Shown: positions 16,275 through 24,945 of the stretch, in pieces
Layout: every line of letters starts with the position of its first letter
Position numbering within the stretch: position 1 is the first letter of the stretch
Assembly: GCF_000308655.1 (NCBI RefSeq)
Contig: NZ_BAGC01000071.1
Location: 291,692-355,691 of the forward strand
Length of the DNA stretch: 64,000 nucleotides
Direction: 5' to 3'
Origin: Nocardia niigatensis NBRC 100131
GTDB taxonomy: Bacteria > Actinomycetota > Actinomycetes > Mycobacteriales > Mycobacteriaceae
Notes under the pieces: model-generated
What the model was told of the DNA's origin: nothing
The model's database searches: none
What the model saw: only the letters and a program-made list of their open reading frames with translations
Translations under genes and position numbers: made by a program

Positions 16275-17258
16275 TTGAGCACGCCTGTTCGCGACCTGAT
16301 CATCGTCGGTTCCGGTCCGGCCGGCTACACCGCCGCGGTGTACGCCGCCCGGGCGGAACTGGAACCGCTGCTCTTCGAGGGCACCCAGTTCGGCGGCGCG
16401 CTCATGACCACGACCGAGGTCGAGAACTTCCCCGGCTTCCGCGAGGGCATCATGGGCCCCGACCTCATGGAGGAGATGCGGGAGCAGGCCAAGCGCTTCG
16501 GCACCGACATCCGCACCGAGGACGTCGACGCCCTCGACCTGACCGGTCCCATCAAGAAGGTGACCGTCGGCGGCGAGGTCCACCAGGCCTACGCTGTGAT
16601 CCTCGCCATGGGCTCCGCGGCGCGCTACCTGAACGTCCCCGGCGAGCAGGAGCTGCTCGGCCGCGGCGTCAGCGCCTGCGCCACCTGTGACGGCTTCTTC
16701 TTCAAGGGCCAGGACATTGTGGTGGTCGGCGGCGGCGACTCGGCCATGGAGGAGGCGACCTTCCTCACCAAGTTCGCCAGCTCGGTGACCATCATCCACC
16801 GCCGCGAGGAGTTCCGCGCGTCCCGGATCATGCTGGAACGCGCCAAGAGCAACGACAAGATCCGCTTCATCCTGAACTCGGAAGTCGTTGCGGTGCACGG
16901 TGATACCAGCGTCACCAGCCTGACCCTGCGCGACACCCGCACCGGCGAGACCTCCGAGTTCGCCGCCACCGGCCTGTTCGTCGCCATCGGCCACGACCCG
17001 CGCAGCGAACTGGTGCGCGGCCAGGTCGATCTGGACGACGAGGGCTACGTGCTGGTCCAGGGCCAGGGCACCCACACCTCGCTGCCGGGCGTCTTCGCCG
17101 CCGGCGACCTGGTCGACCACACCTACCGGCAGGCCATCACCGCCGCCGGTACCGGCTGCCGCGCGGCCATCGACGCCGAGCGCTGGCTCGCCGAACAGGG
17201 TGACATCACCACCAACACCCTCGATCACGCCGGTCAGCCGGTGGAAGTGAACAACTAA
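16275..17258 (+). CDS. trxB: Thioredoxin-disulfide reductase
   Basis: This 327-residue flavoenzyme has an N-terminal FAD motif (IVGSGPAGYTAAVYAARAEL), the redox-active CATC in the NADPH domain (near residue 135), a GGGDSAMEEA nucleotide motif and a C-terminal GVFAAGDLVD motif. It transfers electrons from NADPH to thioredoxin. The TTG at 16275 has GGAGGG about 5 nt upstream. The thioredoxin gene starts 11 bp after its stop, so they form one operon. Confidence 0.96.
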   Translation: MSTPVRDLIIVGSGPAGYTAAVYAARAELEPLLFEGTQFGGALMTTTEVENFPGFREGIMGPDLMEEMREQAKRFGTDIRTEDVDALDLTGPIKKVTVGGEVHQAYAVILAMGSAARYLNVPGEQELLGRGVSACATCDGFFFKGQDIVVVGGGDSAMEEATFLTKFASSVTIIHRREEFRASRIMLERAKSNDKIRFILNSEVVAVHGDTSVTSLTLRDTRTGETSEFAATGLFVAIGHDPRSELVRGQVDLDDEGYVLVQGQGTHTSLPGVFAAGDLVDHTYRQAITAAGTGCRAAIDAERWLAEQGDITTNTLDHAGQPVEVNN

Positions 17259-17269
17259 GGAGCTAGGCA

Positions 17270-17608
17270 ATGCCCGACGCCAAGACCAGTGCCACCAAGA
17301 CGGTGACCGACGCCACCTTCGCCGACGAGGTCCTGCTCAGCGAGAAGCCCGTGCTGGTGGACTTCTGGGCGGCCTGGTGCGGCCCGTGCAAGATGGTCGC
17401 TCCCGTGCTGGAGGAGATCGCCGCCGCCAACGCGGACAAGATCACCATCGCCAAGCTCGACGCCGACAACAACCCGGAGTCCGCCAAGCACTACGGGATC
17501 CTGTCCTTGCCGACCATGGTCCTGTTCCAGGGGGGCAAGGAAACCAAGCGGATCGTCGGTGCAAAGGGCAAAGCCGCCCTCTTGCGCGAACTGGAAGAAG
17601 TTCTTTAA
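17270..17608 (+). CDS. trxC: Thioredoxin
   Basis: This 112-residue protein has the thioredoxin core VDFWAAWCGPCKMVAPVLEE with the WCGPC active site and the cis-proline segment SLPTMVLF. It reduces cytosolic disulfides and is recycled by TrxB. GGAG lies shortly before the ATG. The gene symbol follows the mycobacterial naming at this locus (Rv3914); trxA is equally used. Confidence 0.95.
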   Translation: MPDAKTSATKTVTDATFADEVLLSEKPVLVDFWAAWCGPCKMVAPVLEEIAAANADKITIAKLDADNNPESAKHYGILSLPTMVLFQGGKETKRIVGAKGKAALLRELEEVL

Positions 17609-17828
17609 CAAGGCTGGATAGAATTTCGGCGCCGCCGGGGGTCTTCGTTCTCACGCATGCTGCCTCCTTCGGCCCCTCGCGCGGGCGCCAGGGTTAGGAT
17701 GCCTGCACTCGACAGTTGCCGAAATTCGGTCCGGGTCTGAAACAATCGTTCGACGCTCCGGTCGTGCGTAGGTATGAACCGCCGCATGAATGGGTACCCG
17801 GGTTGGCGGAAGGAAAGGGCTCTCACGC

Positions 17829-19025
17829 ATGCACCGACTTCGTCACGGCGATACAGGACCAGCCGTAGCAGAGGTTCGGAGCACTCTGGCAAGCCTCGGG
17901 TTCCTGCATTCCCGCCCCAACAGCGACCCCTCGGGTCCGATCGGGGAGTACTGGAAGGACGCCGACGCGACCTTCGACCATGATCTCGACTCCGCAGTGC
18001 GTGCCTTCCAGCAGCACCGCGGACTCCTGGTCGACGGCGTGGTTGGTCCGGCGACGTACCGCGCGCTGAAGGAGGCGTCCTACCGCCTCGGCGCGCGCAC
18101 TCTCATCTACCAGTTGTCCGCGCCGCTGTATGGCGACGATGTCGCCACTCTGCAACGGCGACTGCAGGATCTGGGCTTCTATGTGCACCGGGTGGACGGC
18201 TATTTCGGCCCGCACACTCACGACGCGCTCACCTCGTTCCAGCGCGAGATCGGGCTCTCCTCGGACGGCATCTGCGGTCCGGACACCCTACGCTCGCTGG
18301 ATCTGCTGGGCGCCCGCGTCACCGGCGGCAACCCGCACCGCATCGCCGAGGAAGAGGTGGTGCACCGGGCCGGGCCGCAGCTCACCGGTAAGCGCATCGT
18401 CATCGACCCGGGTCTGGGCGGACCGGACAAGGGCTCGCCCGTGCCGACCGAATTCGGTGACGTCTACGAGTCGGAGATCCTCTGGGATCTGGCCAGCCGG
18501 CTCGAAGGACGCATGGCCGCAACGGGTATGGAGACCTTCCTGTCCCGGCCGTGGGGGGCCAACCCCTCCGACGCCGAGCGGGCCGAGACCTCCAACACCT
18601 TCGATGCCGACCTGATGATCTCGCTGCGCTGCGCCAGCAATGACAGCGGTTCCGCCAGCGGCGTGGCCAGCTTCCACTTCGGCAACTCACACGGCTCCAC
18701 GTCCATGATCGGGCAGGTGCTGGCCGGGTTCATCCAGCGCGAGATCGTGGCGCGAACCTCGTTGCAGGACTGCCGGACCCACGCCCGCACCTGGGATCTG
18801 CTGCGGCTCACCAAGATGCCGACCGTCCAGGTCGACATCGGTTACCTGACCAGTGAATACGACTCGTCGGTGCTGACCAACCCGCGCATGCGCGACGTGA
18901 TCGCCGAGGCCATCCTGATCTCCGTGAAGCGGCTGTACCTGCTGGGTCAGGACGACCAGCCCACGGGGACATACACATTCGCCGAACTACTCGCCGAGGA
19001 ACTGGCGGCCGCGGACCGGCTCTGA
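17829..19025 (+). CDS. cwlM: CwlM, regulatory amidase-like protein
   Basis: This 398-residue protein has two peptidoglycan-binding-type repeats (residues about 1-75 and 85-155) and a C-terminal N-acetylmuramoyl-L-alanine amidase 3 fold. No signal peptide is present, so it is cytoplasmic. The zinc-binding histidines expected in DPGHGG and SIHAN are replaced here by DPGLGG and SLRCA, which argues against hydrolase activity. In mycobacteria CwlM is a PknB substrate that activates MurA. The ATG at 17829 begins MHRLRHGDTG; an upstream extension to 17790 is not family-like. Confidence 0.9.
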   Translation: MHRLRHGDTGPAVAEVRSTLASLGFLHSRPNSDPSGPIGEYWKDADATFDHDLDSAVRAFQQHRGLLVDGVVGPATYRALKEASYRLGARTLIYQLSAPLYGDDVATLQRRLQDLGFYVHRVDGYFGPHTHDALTSFQREIGLSSDGICGPDTLRSLDLLGARVTGGNPHRIAEEEVVHRAGPQLTGKRIVIDPGLGGPDKGSPVPTEFGDVYESEILWDLASRLEGRMAATGMETFLSRPWGANPSDAERAETSNTFDADLMISLRCASNDSGSASGVASFHFGNSHGSTSMIGQVLAGFIQREIVARTSLQDCRTHARTWDLLRLTKMPTVQVDIGYLTSEYDSSVLTNPRMRDVIAEAILISVKRLYLLGQDDQPTGTYTFAELLAEELAAADRL

Positions 19026-19041
19026 TGTTTCACATGAAACA
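19026..19041. promoter_or_regulatory. parS-like site 1
   Basis: TGTTTCACATGAAACA differs from the parS consensus TGTTTCACGTGAAACA at one central base. It directly follows the cwlM stop codon and abuts a terminator. ParB is encoded 1 kb away. Confidence 0.8.
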
Positions 19042-19076
19042 AACCCCTCCAACCCTTTCGGGCTGGAGGGGTTTTT
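19041..19076. terminator. Bidirectional Rho-independent terminator
   Basis: AAACCCCTCCA pairs with TGGAGGGGTTT, extended by CCC/GGG after one mismatch, around a TTTC loop, and is followed by T residues. It lies between convergent cwlM and the acetyltransferase gene. Confidence 0.88.
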
Positions 19077-19095
19077 CGTTGGGGGAGTGGCCTGC

Positions 19096-19857
19096 CTACC
19101 GCGTGGCGATGCGGGTGGGCATGGTCAACTCGGCCGCCGCGAGCAGTTGATCGAGCGCACGCTCGACGTCTTCCTTCCACAGGTGCTCGTGATCCAATTC
19201 CAGGCGCAGACGCGGGAATCGGTGATGCGAGGCGACCACCTTGAAACCGACGTCCTCCAGGAAGTCGGCCTCGATCATGCACCGCTCCGGTGAGCACCCG
19301 GACGGCGCCGAGCCAGGGGAGCGCTGCGGCGTGCCGATCCGCTCGCGCAGCGTCATGGAACCCGTGGATGGCATGGAGGTGGTCGGCGGATCCCGGCGAA
19401 TGCCGAATGCCTCGATCGCCCGCACACCGCGGCGAACCAGATCGGCCACCACGGCCTGGATGAGCTGTAGACCTATGTCGGTGTCCCGGAACGGCATTTC
19501 GGCGCTCAGCGTGGTCAGCAGCACCGCGTCCGGGCTCACCGGGGAAGTCGGGAAGAGACCGGCACGCGGCACCGCGCTCGGCGGTGCGTAGAGCGCGCAA
19601 CCGGCCGACCGGTCCTCCACCAGAGCGACCTGTCCACACGACCCCCACTGCAACATGACGGTCGAGAGCCAGGCCTCCTTCTCGAAGGTCGGGTCGCTGA
19701 AGCTATGGGAATCCGCCGCCACGGCCGGGTCGATCTCCCAGAACACGCATTGCCGCGCATGTACCGGAAGTTTGTCGAGTCCGCCGAGGGTAAGTGCGGT
19801 CACGCTGGTCGACACCGCTCTGCTCAGCCTCCAGCTGTCTGATTCATCCACACTCAC
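19096..19857 (-). CDS. GNAT-like acetyltransferase
   Basis: This 253-residue protein has a weak GNAT-like core: FRDTDIGLQLIQAVVADLVR, then RGVRAIEAFG, as expected for the acetyl-CoA-binding helix and following strand, and a C-terminal stretch CMIEADFLEDVGFKVVASHH. The position next to parB matches Rv3916c. The substrate is unknown. The GTG at 19857 is used, though an in-frame GTG lies two codons later. Confidence 0.65.
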   Translation of the reverse strand: MSVDESDSWRLSRAVSTSVTALTLGGLDKLPVHARQCVFWEIDPAVAADSHSFSDPTFEKEAWLSTVMLQWGSCGQVALVEDRSAGCALYAPPSAVPRAGLFPTSPVSPDAVLLTTLSAEMPFRDTDIGLQLIQAVVADLVRRGVRAIEAFGIRRDPPTTSMPSTGSMTLRERIGTPQRSPGSAPSGCSPERCMIEADFLEDVGFKVVASHHRFPRLRLELDHEHLWKEDVERALDQLLAAAELTMPTRIATR

Positions 19858-19929
19858 GCCGCATCACACAGTGCTCGCCAGCAAGAATAAGCGATCAACG
19901 CTTTACGCCTCTCCAGGGTCATAGACCCG

Positions 19930-19957
19930 AACGTCACAGTGACGTTTCCACTGTGAC
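19930..19957. promoter_or_regulatory. Nested palindromes upstream of acetyltransferase gene
   Basis: AACGTCACAGTGACGTT (19930-19946) is an odd palindrome with perfect 8-bp arms. GTCACAGT (19933-19940) also recurs inverted as ACTGTGAC (19950-19957). The site lies between the parB stop and the acetyltransferase start, so it may be an operator or a parB terminator; no T-tract supports the latter. Confidence 0.45.
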
Positions 19958-19975
19958 CCCCGGGATGGACCCACT

Positions 19976-20992
19976 CTAGGGCTTCGACTGCTCCATGAGA
20001 CTGACGATTCGCTCCAGATCATCGATGGAGCCGAACTCGACAGTGATCTTGCCCTTGCGCTTACCGAGACTCACCGTCACGCGAGTATCGAAGGACTCCG
20101 ACAACCGCTCCGCCACATCCTGCAGACCGGGCATCTGAATCGGCTTGCGCTTGGGCGCCTGGGGAGTGACCGCCTCCGGATCCCGGTTCGCCAGGGTGAC
20201 GGCTTCCTCGGTCGCCCGGACCGACATGCCCTCCGCCACAATCCGCGCGGCCAACGCCTCCTGCGCGTCTGCCCCCGCCTCCAACGCCAGCACAGCACGG
20301 GCATGCCCCGCCGACAGCACGCCGGCCGCCACCCGGCGCTGCACCGGAATCGGAAGCTTCAGCAGCCGAATCATATTCGTGACGACCGGACGCGAACGGC
20401 CGATCCGCGACGCGAGTTCCTCGTGGGTGACGCCGAACTCCTCCAGCAGCTGCTGGTAGGCGGCCGCCTCCTCGAGCGGATTCAGCTGCACCCGATGGAT
20501 GTTCTCCAGCAACGCGTCGCGCAGCATGGAGTCGTCCGCGGTCTCACGCACGATGGCCGGGATGGCGGGCAGACCCGCCTCCTGACTCGCCCGCCACCGC
20601 CGCTCGCCCATGATGAGCTGATAGCGGGGGAGTGGTGCGGACTCGACCTGACGCACCACGATGGGCTGCATCAGACCGAATTCCTTGATGGAGTGCACCA
20701 GTTCGGCCAGCGCCTCCTCTTCGAAGACGGAGCGCGGCTGCTTGGGATTCGGCTCGATCTGATCCGGCGGGATCTCCCGATAGACTGCGCCCGCGCCATT
20801 CCCGTCGGTGGCCCCCTCGACCGGATCGGGCACCCGATGCAGGTGCGCCGCCGCCGGCTGCGGACCGGCCGGATCGAGGCCGATGACAACATTGGCGGCG
20901 GCACTGCCGAGCCCGCCGGGCGTGGTCGCCGGGCCGGTCGGGATCAGTGCCGCGAGGCCGCGCCCCAGTCCACCCTTCTTAGCCTGACTCAT
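19976..20992 (-). CDS. parB: Chromosome partitioning protein ParB
   Basis: This 338-residue protein begins MSQAKKGGLGRGLAALIP, typical of ParB. It has the CTP-binding GERRWRAS motif (near residue 130), an HTH region (LASRIGRSRPVVTNMIRLLK) and a C-terminal dimerisation segment. ParB loads at parS sites and slides as a CTP clamp, organising the origin for ParA. Six parS-like sites occur in the window. It follows parA on the same strand. Confidence 0.96.
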   Translation of the reverse strand: MSQAKKGGLGRGLAALIPTGPATTPGGLGSAAANVVIGLDPAGPQPAAAHLHRVPDPVEGATDGNGAGAVYREIPPDQIEPNPKQPRSVFEEEALAELVHSIKEFGLMQPIVVRQVESAPLPRYQLIMGERRWRASQEAGLPAIPAIVRETADDSMLRDALLENIHRVQLNPLEEAAAYQQLLEEFGVTHEELASRIGRSRPVVTNMIRLLKLPIPVQRRVAAGVLSAGHARAVLALEAGADAQEALAARIVAEGMSVRATEEAVTLANRDPEAVTPQAPKRKPIQMPGLQDVAERLSESFDTRVTVSLGKRKGKITVEFGSIDDLERIVSLMEQSKP

Positions 20993-21042
20993 CGGCCTAC
21001 CGACCCCTTCCGTTGTTCACCGTTCACCGCCGCCGAGATTCA

Positions 21043-22065
21043 CTACACACCGGATTGTGCGTCCGCAACGGGCGCCGACGCGGTCTGGCGCGCCGAGTTC
21101 CGCGACGCGATCTCACGTCCGGCATCGAGGTAGCTCATCGCACCCCGCGAGCCCGGATCGTAATCGAGGACGGTCATGCCGTAGCCGGGAGCCTCCGACA
21201 CCTTCACGCTGCGGGGGATGACCGCGCGCAGCACCGCGTCGCCGAAGTGCGAGCGCACCTCCTCCGCCACCTGATCCGCGAGCTTGGTGCGGCCGTCGTA
21301 CATGGTGAGAACCACGGTGGAGACATGCAATCCGGGATTCAGGTGCGCCTGCACCAGACCGATATTGCGGAGCAACTGACCCACGCCCTCGAGTGCGTAG
21401 TACTCGCACTGGATGGGGATCAGCACTTCCTTGGCGGCAACCATCGCATTGACGGTGAGCAGACCCAGCGACGGCGGGCAGTCGATCATCACGTAGTCGA
21501 TGTCGTACCCGGCGAGGTTGGCCTCCTGGATGGCGGCCTTGAGGCGACCCTCGCGAGCGACCATGGAAACGAGCTCGATCTCCGCGCCGGCGAGGTCGAT
21601 GGTGGCGGGGATGCACAGCAGGCGCTCATTGTGCGGGCTCTGCTGGATGGCGTCGCTGATGGAGCATTCGCCGATGAGGAGTTCGTAGCTGGACGGGGTG
21701 CCCGACTGATGCGGAATGCCGAGCGCGGTGCTGGCATTGCCCTGCGGGTCGAGATCGATGACGAGCACACGCATGCCCTGAATGGCGAGCGCGGCAGCCA
21801 GATTCACGGCGGTGGTGGTCTTGCCCACGCCGCCCTTCTGGTTGGCGATGGTAATGACGCGCTGTTCCTTGGGACGCGGAATGTGGGCGTTCGTGCCCGA
21901 CAGCACCTGGCTCGCGCGCTGCGCTTCCGCGGCAATCGGGGTGTCAGCGGAGATGTTCCCGAACGGGGTACGGCTGAACTCGTCGGCATCGAAGGGACCG
22001 TTATCGAGCATGCCGGGAACCCGGGACGTTGTTTCCCGTGAAACATTCGCCGGACCGTTGGACAT
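21043..22065 (-). CDS. parA: Chromosome partitioning ATPase ParA
   Basis: The deviant Walker A motif is KGGVGKTTTAVNLAAALA (near residue 80) and the Walker B region is VMIDCPPSLGLLTVNA. The ATG at 22065 is preceded by AGGAG and gives 340 residues. A longer ORF to 22188 covers untranslated sequence. A parS-like site (22030-22045) lies inside codons 7-12 (NVSRET). ParA binds DNA non-specifically and moves ParB-origin complexes. Confidence 0.95.
   Translation of the reverse strand: MSNGPANVSRETTSRVPGMLDNGPFDADEFSRTPFGNISADTPIAAEAQRASQVLSGTNAHIPRPKEQRVITIANQKGGVGKTTTAVNLAAALAIQGMRVLVIDLDPQGNASTALGIPHQSGTPSSYELLIGECSISDAIQQSPHNERLLCIPATIDLAGAEIELVSMVAREGRLKAAIQEANLAGYDIDYVMIDCPPSLGLLTVNAMVAAKEVLIPIQCEYYALEGVGQLLRNIGLVQAHLNPGLHVSTVVLTMYDGRTKLADQVAEEVRSHFGDAVLRAVIPRSVKVSEAPGYGMTVLDYDPGSRGAMSYLDAGREIASRNSARQTASAPVADAQSGV
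22030..22045. promoter_or_regulatory. parS-like site 2
   Basis: TGTTTCCCGTGAAACA, one mismatch to the consensus, lies inside the 5' coding region of parA. ParB binding here could feed back on parAB expression. Confidence 0.8.
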
Positions 22066-22383
22066 ACAGGCTCCTAACCCGAAGAACTCAAAGACACATG
22101 GCCGAGCAGAATTTCGCGCACCTGGCAGCAACGGCCGCGACGCTGCGTTGTCACCGGGGCTGGCTCGAATCGGCTGGAAGTCGTTCACGCTCGACGTTCA
22201 TTAGCTTGCCAGTAGAGGACACAATACGGAAGTTGAACGGACAGCTTCGCACCACGACACACCTCTAAGTCGCGAAAACTCACCCATGAAGGCGCTCAAA
22301 GATCGCAACCGGCTTCATGTTTCACATGAAACATCGCGAGTCCCGGTGTGCGCCCGAGCTTCGCCCCATCCAGCGGAGCTTCG
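22066..22383. other. Intergenic stretch between rsmG and parA
   Basis: These 318 bp hold no convincing gene. They contain a parS-like site (22318-22333) near the rsmG stop and a moderately AT-rich patch around 22200-22290 that may include a parA promoter. Confidence 0.5.
22318..22333. promoter_or_regulatory. parS-like site 3
   Basis: TGTTTCACATGAAACA, identical to the site at 19026, lies 50 bp downstream of the rsmG stop. Confidence 0.8.
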
Positions 22384-23121
22384 TCAGTGACGCTTCGGGC
22401 GGCTGGTCCCCCGACCCCCACCCTTGCGCTCCGCACGGCGCTCGGCGCGCGCCAGCCGCTCGGCACTGATGACATAGGTGGGCGTCTCGAGCACTCCCAC
22501 ACCACATTCCAGTACCTCGGCATGCCCCGCGCCCGCCTTGGTCAGATCGTCGCGATCGCGCTCGAGTTCCTCCGCGGCGCTGATTCCCTTGAGCGCCAGC
22601 ATCCGTCCGTGTTCATGAACCAGCGGCATGGACCACCCCGCCAGCTTCGCCAGGGGAGCGACCGCGCGGGAGGTGACGATATCCGCGCCGCCCGCCTCCT
22701 TCTTCACGCCCGCCTGCTCGGCCCGGCCGCGCACGATGAGGACATTGTCGAGTCCGGCCTCGGCCACGAACTCGGCCAGGAAGACCGTCCGGCGAAGCAG
22801 CGGCTCCACCAAGGTGATTCGAAGATCGGGCCGGGCAATGGCGAGCGGGATGCCGGGCAGGCCCGCGCCGCTGCCGATGTCGACCACGCGCACCCCGTGG
22901 GGGATCAGGTCACCGATCACCGCGCAGTTGAGAATATGGCGATCCCACAACCGGGGAACCTCACGCGGACCGATCAGTCCGCGCTCCACGCCCGCGGTGG
23001 CGAGGGCGGTGTAGTAGAGGCGAGCCTTGTCGAGCCGATCGCCGAAAACGACCGCGGCTGCGGCCGGGGGATCGACCGGACCCGGAGCGGTCATCTCGGT
23101 GTCAGGTTCCACGTGAAACAT
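22384..23121 (-). CDS. rsmG: 16S rRNA (guanine-N7) methyltransferase RsmG
   Basis: The SAM-binding motif VVDIGSGAGLPGIPLAIA lies near residue 75, preceded by PREVPRLWDRHILNCAV. It methylates G527 of 16S rRNA, and loss gives low-level streptomycin resistance in other bacteria. The start is ambiguous: ATG at 23121 (MFHVEP, 245 residues), GTG at 23112 with GGAAGG 9 nt upstream, or ATG at 23094, which matches mycobacterial length. The start region overlaps a parS-like site. Confidence 0.93.
   Translation of the reverse strand: MFHVEPDTEMTAPGPVDPPAAAAVVFGDRLDKARLYYTALATAGVERGLIGPREVPRLWDRHILNCAVIGDLIPHGVRVVDIGSGAGLPGIPLAIARPDLRITLVEPLLRRTVFLAEFVAEAGLDNVLIVRGRAEQAGVKKEAGGADIVTSRAVAPLAKLAGWSMPLVHEHGRMLALKGISAAEELERDRDDLTKAGAGHAEVLECGVGVLETPTYVISAERLARAERRAERKGGGRGTSRPKRH
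23105..23120. promoter_or_regulatory. parS-like site 4
   Basis: GGTTCCACGTGAAACA differs from the consensus at two outer positions. It overlaps the candidate rsmG start codons. Confidence 0.7.
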
Positions 23122-23224
23122 CCTTCCGAACGAACTTGCCCAACCCTGCGGGACTCTCGGGGATCTTGCCCCCGAACCCCCTCGCACGGTGGCGAATTGC
23201 GACGGGGGACGACTTCAGATAAGC

Positions 23225-23261
23225 GTAGGGCCCCCGGGTTTTCACAACCCGGGGGCCCTAC
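23225..23261 (-). terminator. Strong hairpin terminator after jag
   Basis: A perfect 16-bp stem (23225-23240 with 23246-23261) and 5-nt loop lie just beyond the jag stop. It separates the rpmH-rnpA-yidD-yidC-jag transcript from rsmG-parA-parB. The T-tract is short. Confidence 0.8.
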
Positions 23262-23277
23262 CGCACGTGTCCGCGTG

Positions 23278-23814
23278 TCAGGCGGGGAGCACCACCACGC
23301 GGCGGTTCGGCTCCACGCCCTCGCTCTCGCTCACCACACCGTCGAGGGCGGCCACGGCATCGTGGACGATCTTGCGCTCGAACGGGGTCATGGGGGAGAG
23401 GGCTTCACGCTCGCCGGTCTCCAGCACGCGCTTGGCGGCCTCGGCGCCGAGCGCGCTCAGCTCCGAACGACGATTGGCGCGCCAGCCCGCGACATCCAGC
23501 ATGAGCCGACTGCGGACGCCGGTCGCCTGCTGCACGGCCAGCCGGGTCAGCTCCTGGAGCGCGTCCAGCACTTCACCGCGACGGCCCACCAGCTTCGCCA
23601 GATCCTTGCCGCCGTCGATGCTCACGACGGCGCGGTCGCCCTCGACATCGAGGTCGATATCGCCGTCGAAGTCGAGCACATCCAGCAGCTGCTCGAGGTA
23701 ATCGCCGGCGATCTCACCCTCTTCGATGAGCGCTTCCTCGGCGTCGGTCGCGGCGTCCGGTGCCGCAGTCGCTGCCGTCACAGTGGGATTTCCTCCGTCG
23801 GTTTCAACAGTCAT
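23278..23814 (-). CDS. jag: Jag/KhpB RNA-binding protein
   Basis: This 178-residue protein has an acidic N-terminus, a KH-like domain (KDLAKLVGRRGEVLDALQEL) and an R3H domain (MTPFERKIVHDAVAALDGV, then SESEG). It is an RNA-binding partner found downstream of yidC in most Gram-positives, linked to cell elongation. The ATG at 23814 is chosen because AAGGA lies 7 nt upstream. An upstream in-frame ATG would give MKETTM first. Confidence 0.92.
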   Translation of the reverse strand: MTVETDGGNPTVTAATAAPDAATDAEEALIEEGEIAGDYLEQLLDVLDFDGDIDLDVEGDRAVVSIDGGKDLAKLVGRRGEVLDALQELTRLAVQQATGVRSRLMLDVAGWRANRRSELSALGAEAAKRVLETGEREALSPMTPFERKIVHDAVAALDGVVSESEGVEPNRRVVVLPA

Positions 23815-23844
23815 GGTTGTTTCCTTCATCTGGAGTTGCAAGTC

Positions 23845-24945
23845 TCAGCGACGCCGCTTCTGATTGGCGCGACCACGATTACCCGACCGCTTCTTACCGG
23901 TGGTGGGCTTCGCACCGGGCGCGGGCTTGGCACCGTTCTGGGACGCCTGCGGCGCGTCGGAGACGGCGTCCTCGACGGCATCGGCCCGAGCGTCCTCGAC
24001 CTTGGCGGCCGCCTGCTTCTTGCGCACGTCGACCGGCTTGGCGCCCGGCTTCGGGGCGTTCTGCGCGCGGCGCTCCAGGGCGGCCTGCTTCTTCTCTTCT
24101 TCTTCCTTCTCGATGCGACCGAAGACCAGATGCTGCTGCCCGTAGGTCCAGATGTTGTTGGAGACCCAGTAGATCAGGATGGCGACGGGAAGGAACGGAC
24201 CACCGACGAGCACACCGAGCGGGAACACATACAGCGCAAGCTTGTTCATCATGGCGGCCTGCGGGTTGGCCGCGGCCTCCGCAGACTGCCGCTCGACCGA
24301 CGCGCGCGCGTTCAGGTGGGTCGCGATACCGGCGATCACCATGAGCGGAATCGAGACCAGCGCGATGGCCAGCTTGGTCGGCACGCCGCCGTAGTCGGCG
24401 AACGACTGCAGCACGGTGGCAGGCTCGGTGATGTACGCCGAGAGGGGAGCGCCGAAGAGCCGCGCGGTCAGGAAGGACTGGACGTCGGCCGCGGAGAAGA
24501 TGTAGTTCGGGGTGTGAGCATTGTCGTAGGGCGACATGCCCAGCTGCCCGATCCCGTGACCGGTCCGGTTGAACGACCGCAGCACGTGGAACAGACCCAG
24601 GAACACCGGAACCTGCAGCAGCACCGGCAGACAGCCCATGAGCGGGTTGAAGCCGTGTTCCTTCTGCAGCTTCTGCATCTGGACCGTCATCTCCTGACGG
24701 TCGTTCTTGTACTTCTTCTGCAGTTCCTTGATCTGGGGCTGCAGCTCCTGCATCTGCCGGGTGGTGCGCACCTGCTTCACGAACGGCTTGTAGAGCACGA
24801 GCCGCAGTGTGAACACCAGGAACACCACGGCCAGTGCCCAGGCGAATCCGCTGTTCTTGCCCAGCACATACCCGAATGCCTGGTGCCAGAACCACAGAAT
24901 GGCCGACACCGGGTAATAGATGAAGTCGAGCACGGCGCTATGCAC
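23845..24945 (-). CDS. yidC: Membrane protein insertase YidC
   Basis: This 366-residue protein has about five transmembrane segments, with the YidC/Oxa1 core between residues 30 and 270 (KNDRQEMTVQMQKLQKEHGF, then NPLMGCLPVLLQVPVFLGLF). The C-terminal 90 residues are strongly basic, as expected for ribosome contact. The GTG at 24945 overlaps the yidD stop by 8 nt. It inserts membrane proteins with or without SecYEG. Confidence 0.95.
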   Translation of the reverse strand: MHSAVLDFIYYPVSAILWFWHQAFGYVLGKNSGFAWALAVVFLVFTLRLVLYKPFVKQVRTTRQMQELQPQIKELQKKYKNDRQEMTVQMQKLQKEHGFNPLMGCLPVLLQVPVFLGLFHVLRSFNRTGHGIGQLGMSPYDNAHTPNYIFSAADVQSFLTARLFGAPLSAYITEPATVLQSFADYGGVPTKLAIALVSIPLMVIAGIATHLNARASVERQSAEAAANPQAAMMNKLALYVFPLGVLVGGPFLPVAILIYWVSNNIWTYGQQHLVFGRIEKEEEEKKQAALERRAQNAPKPGAKPVDVRKKQAAAKVEDARADAVEDAVSDAPQASQNGAKPAPGAKPTTGKKRSGNRGRANQKRRR

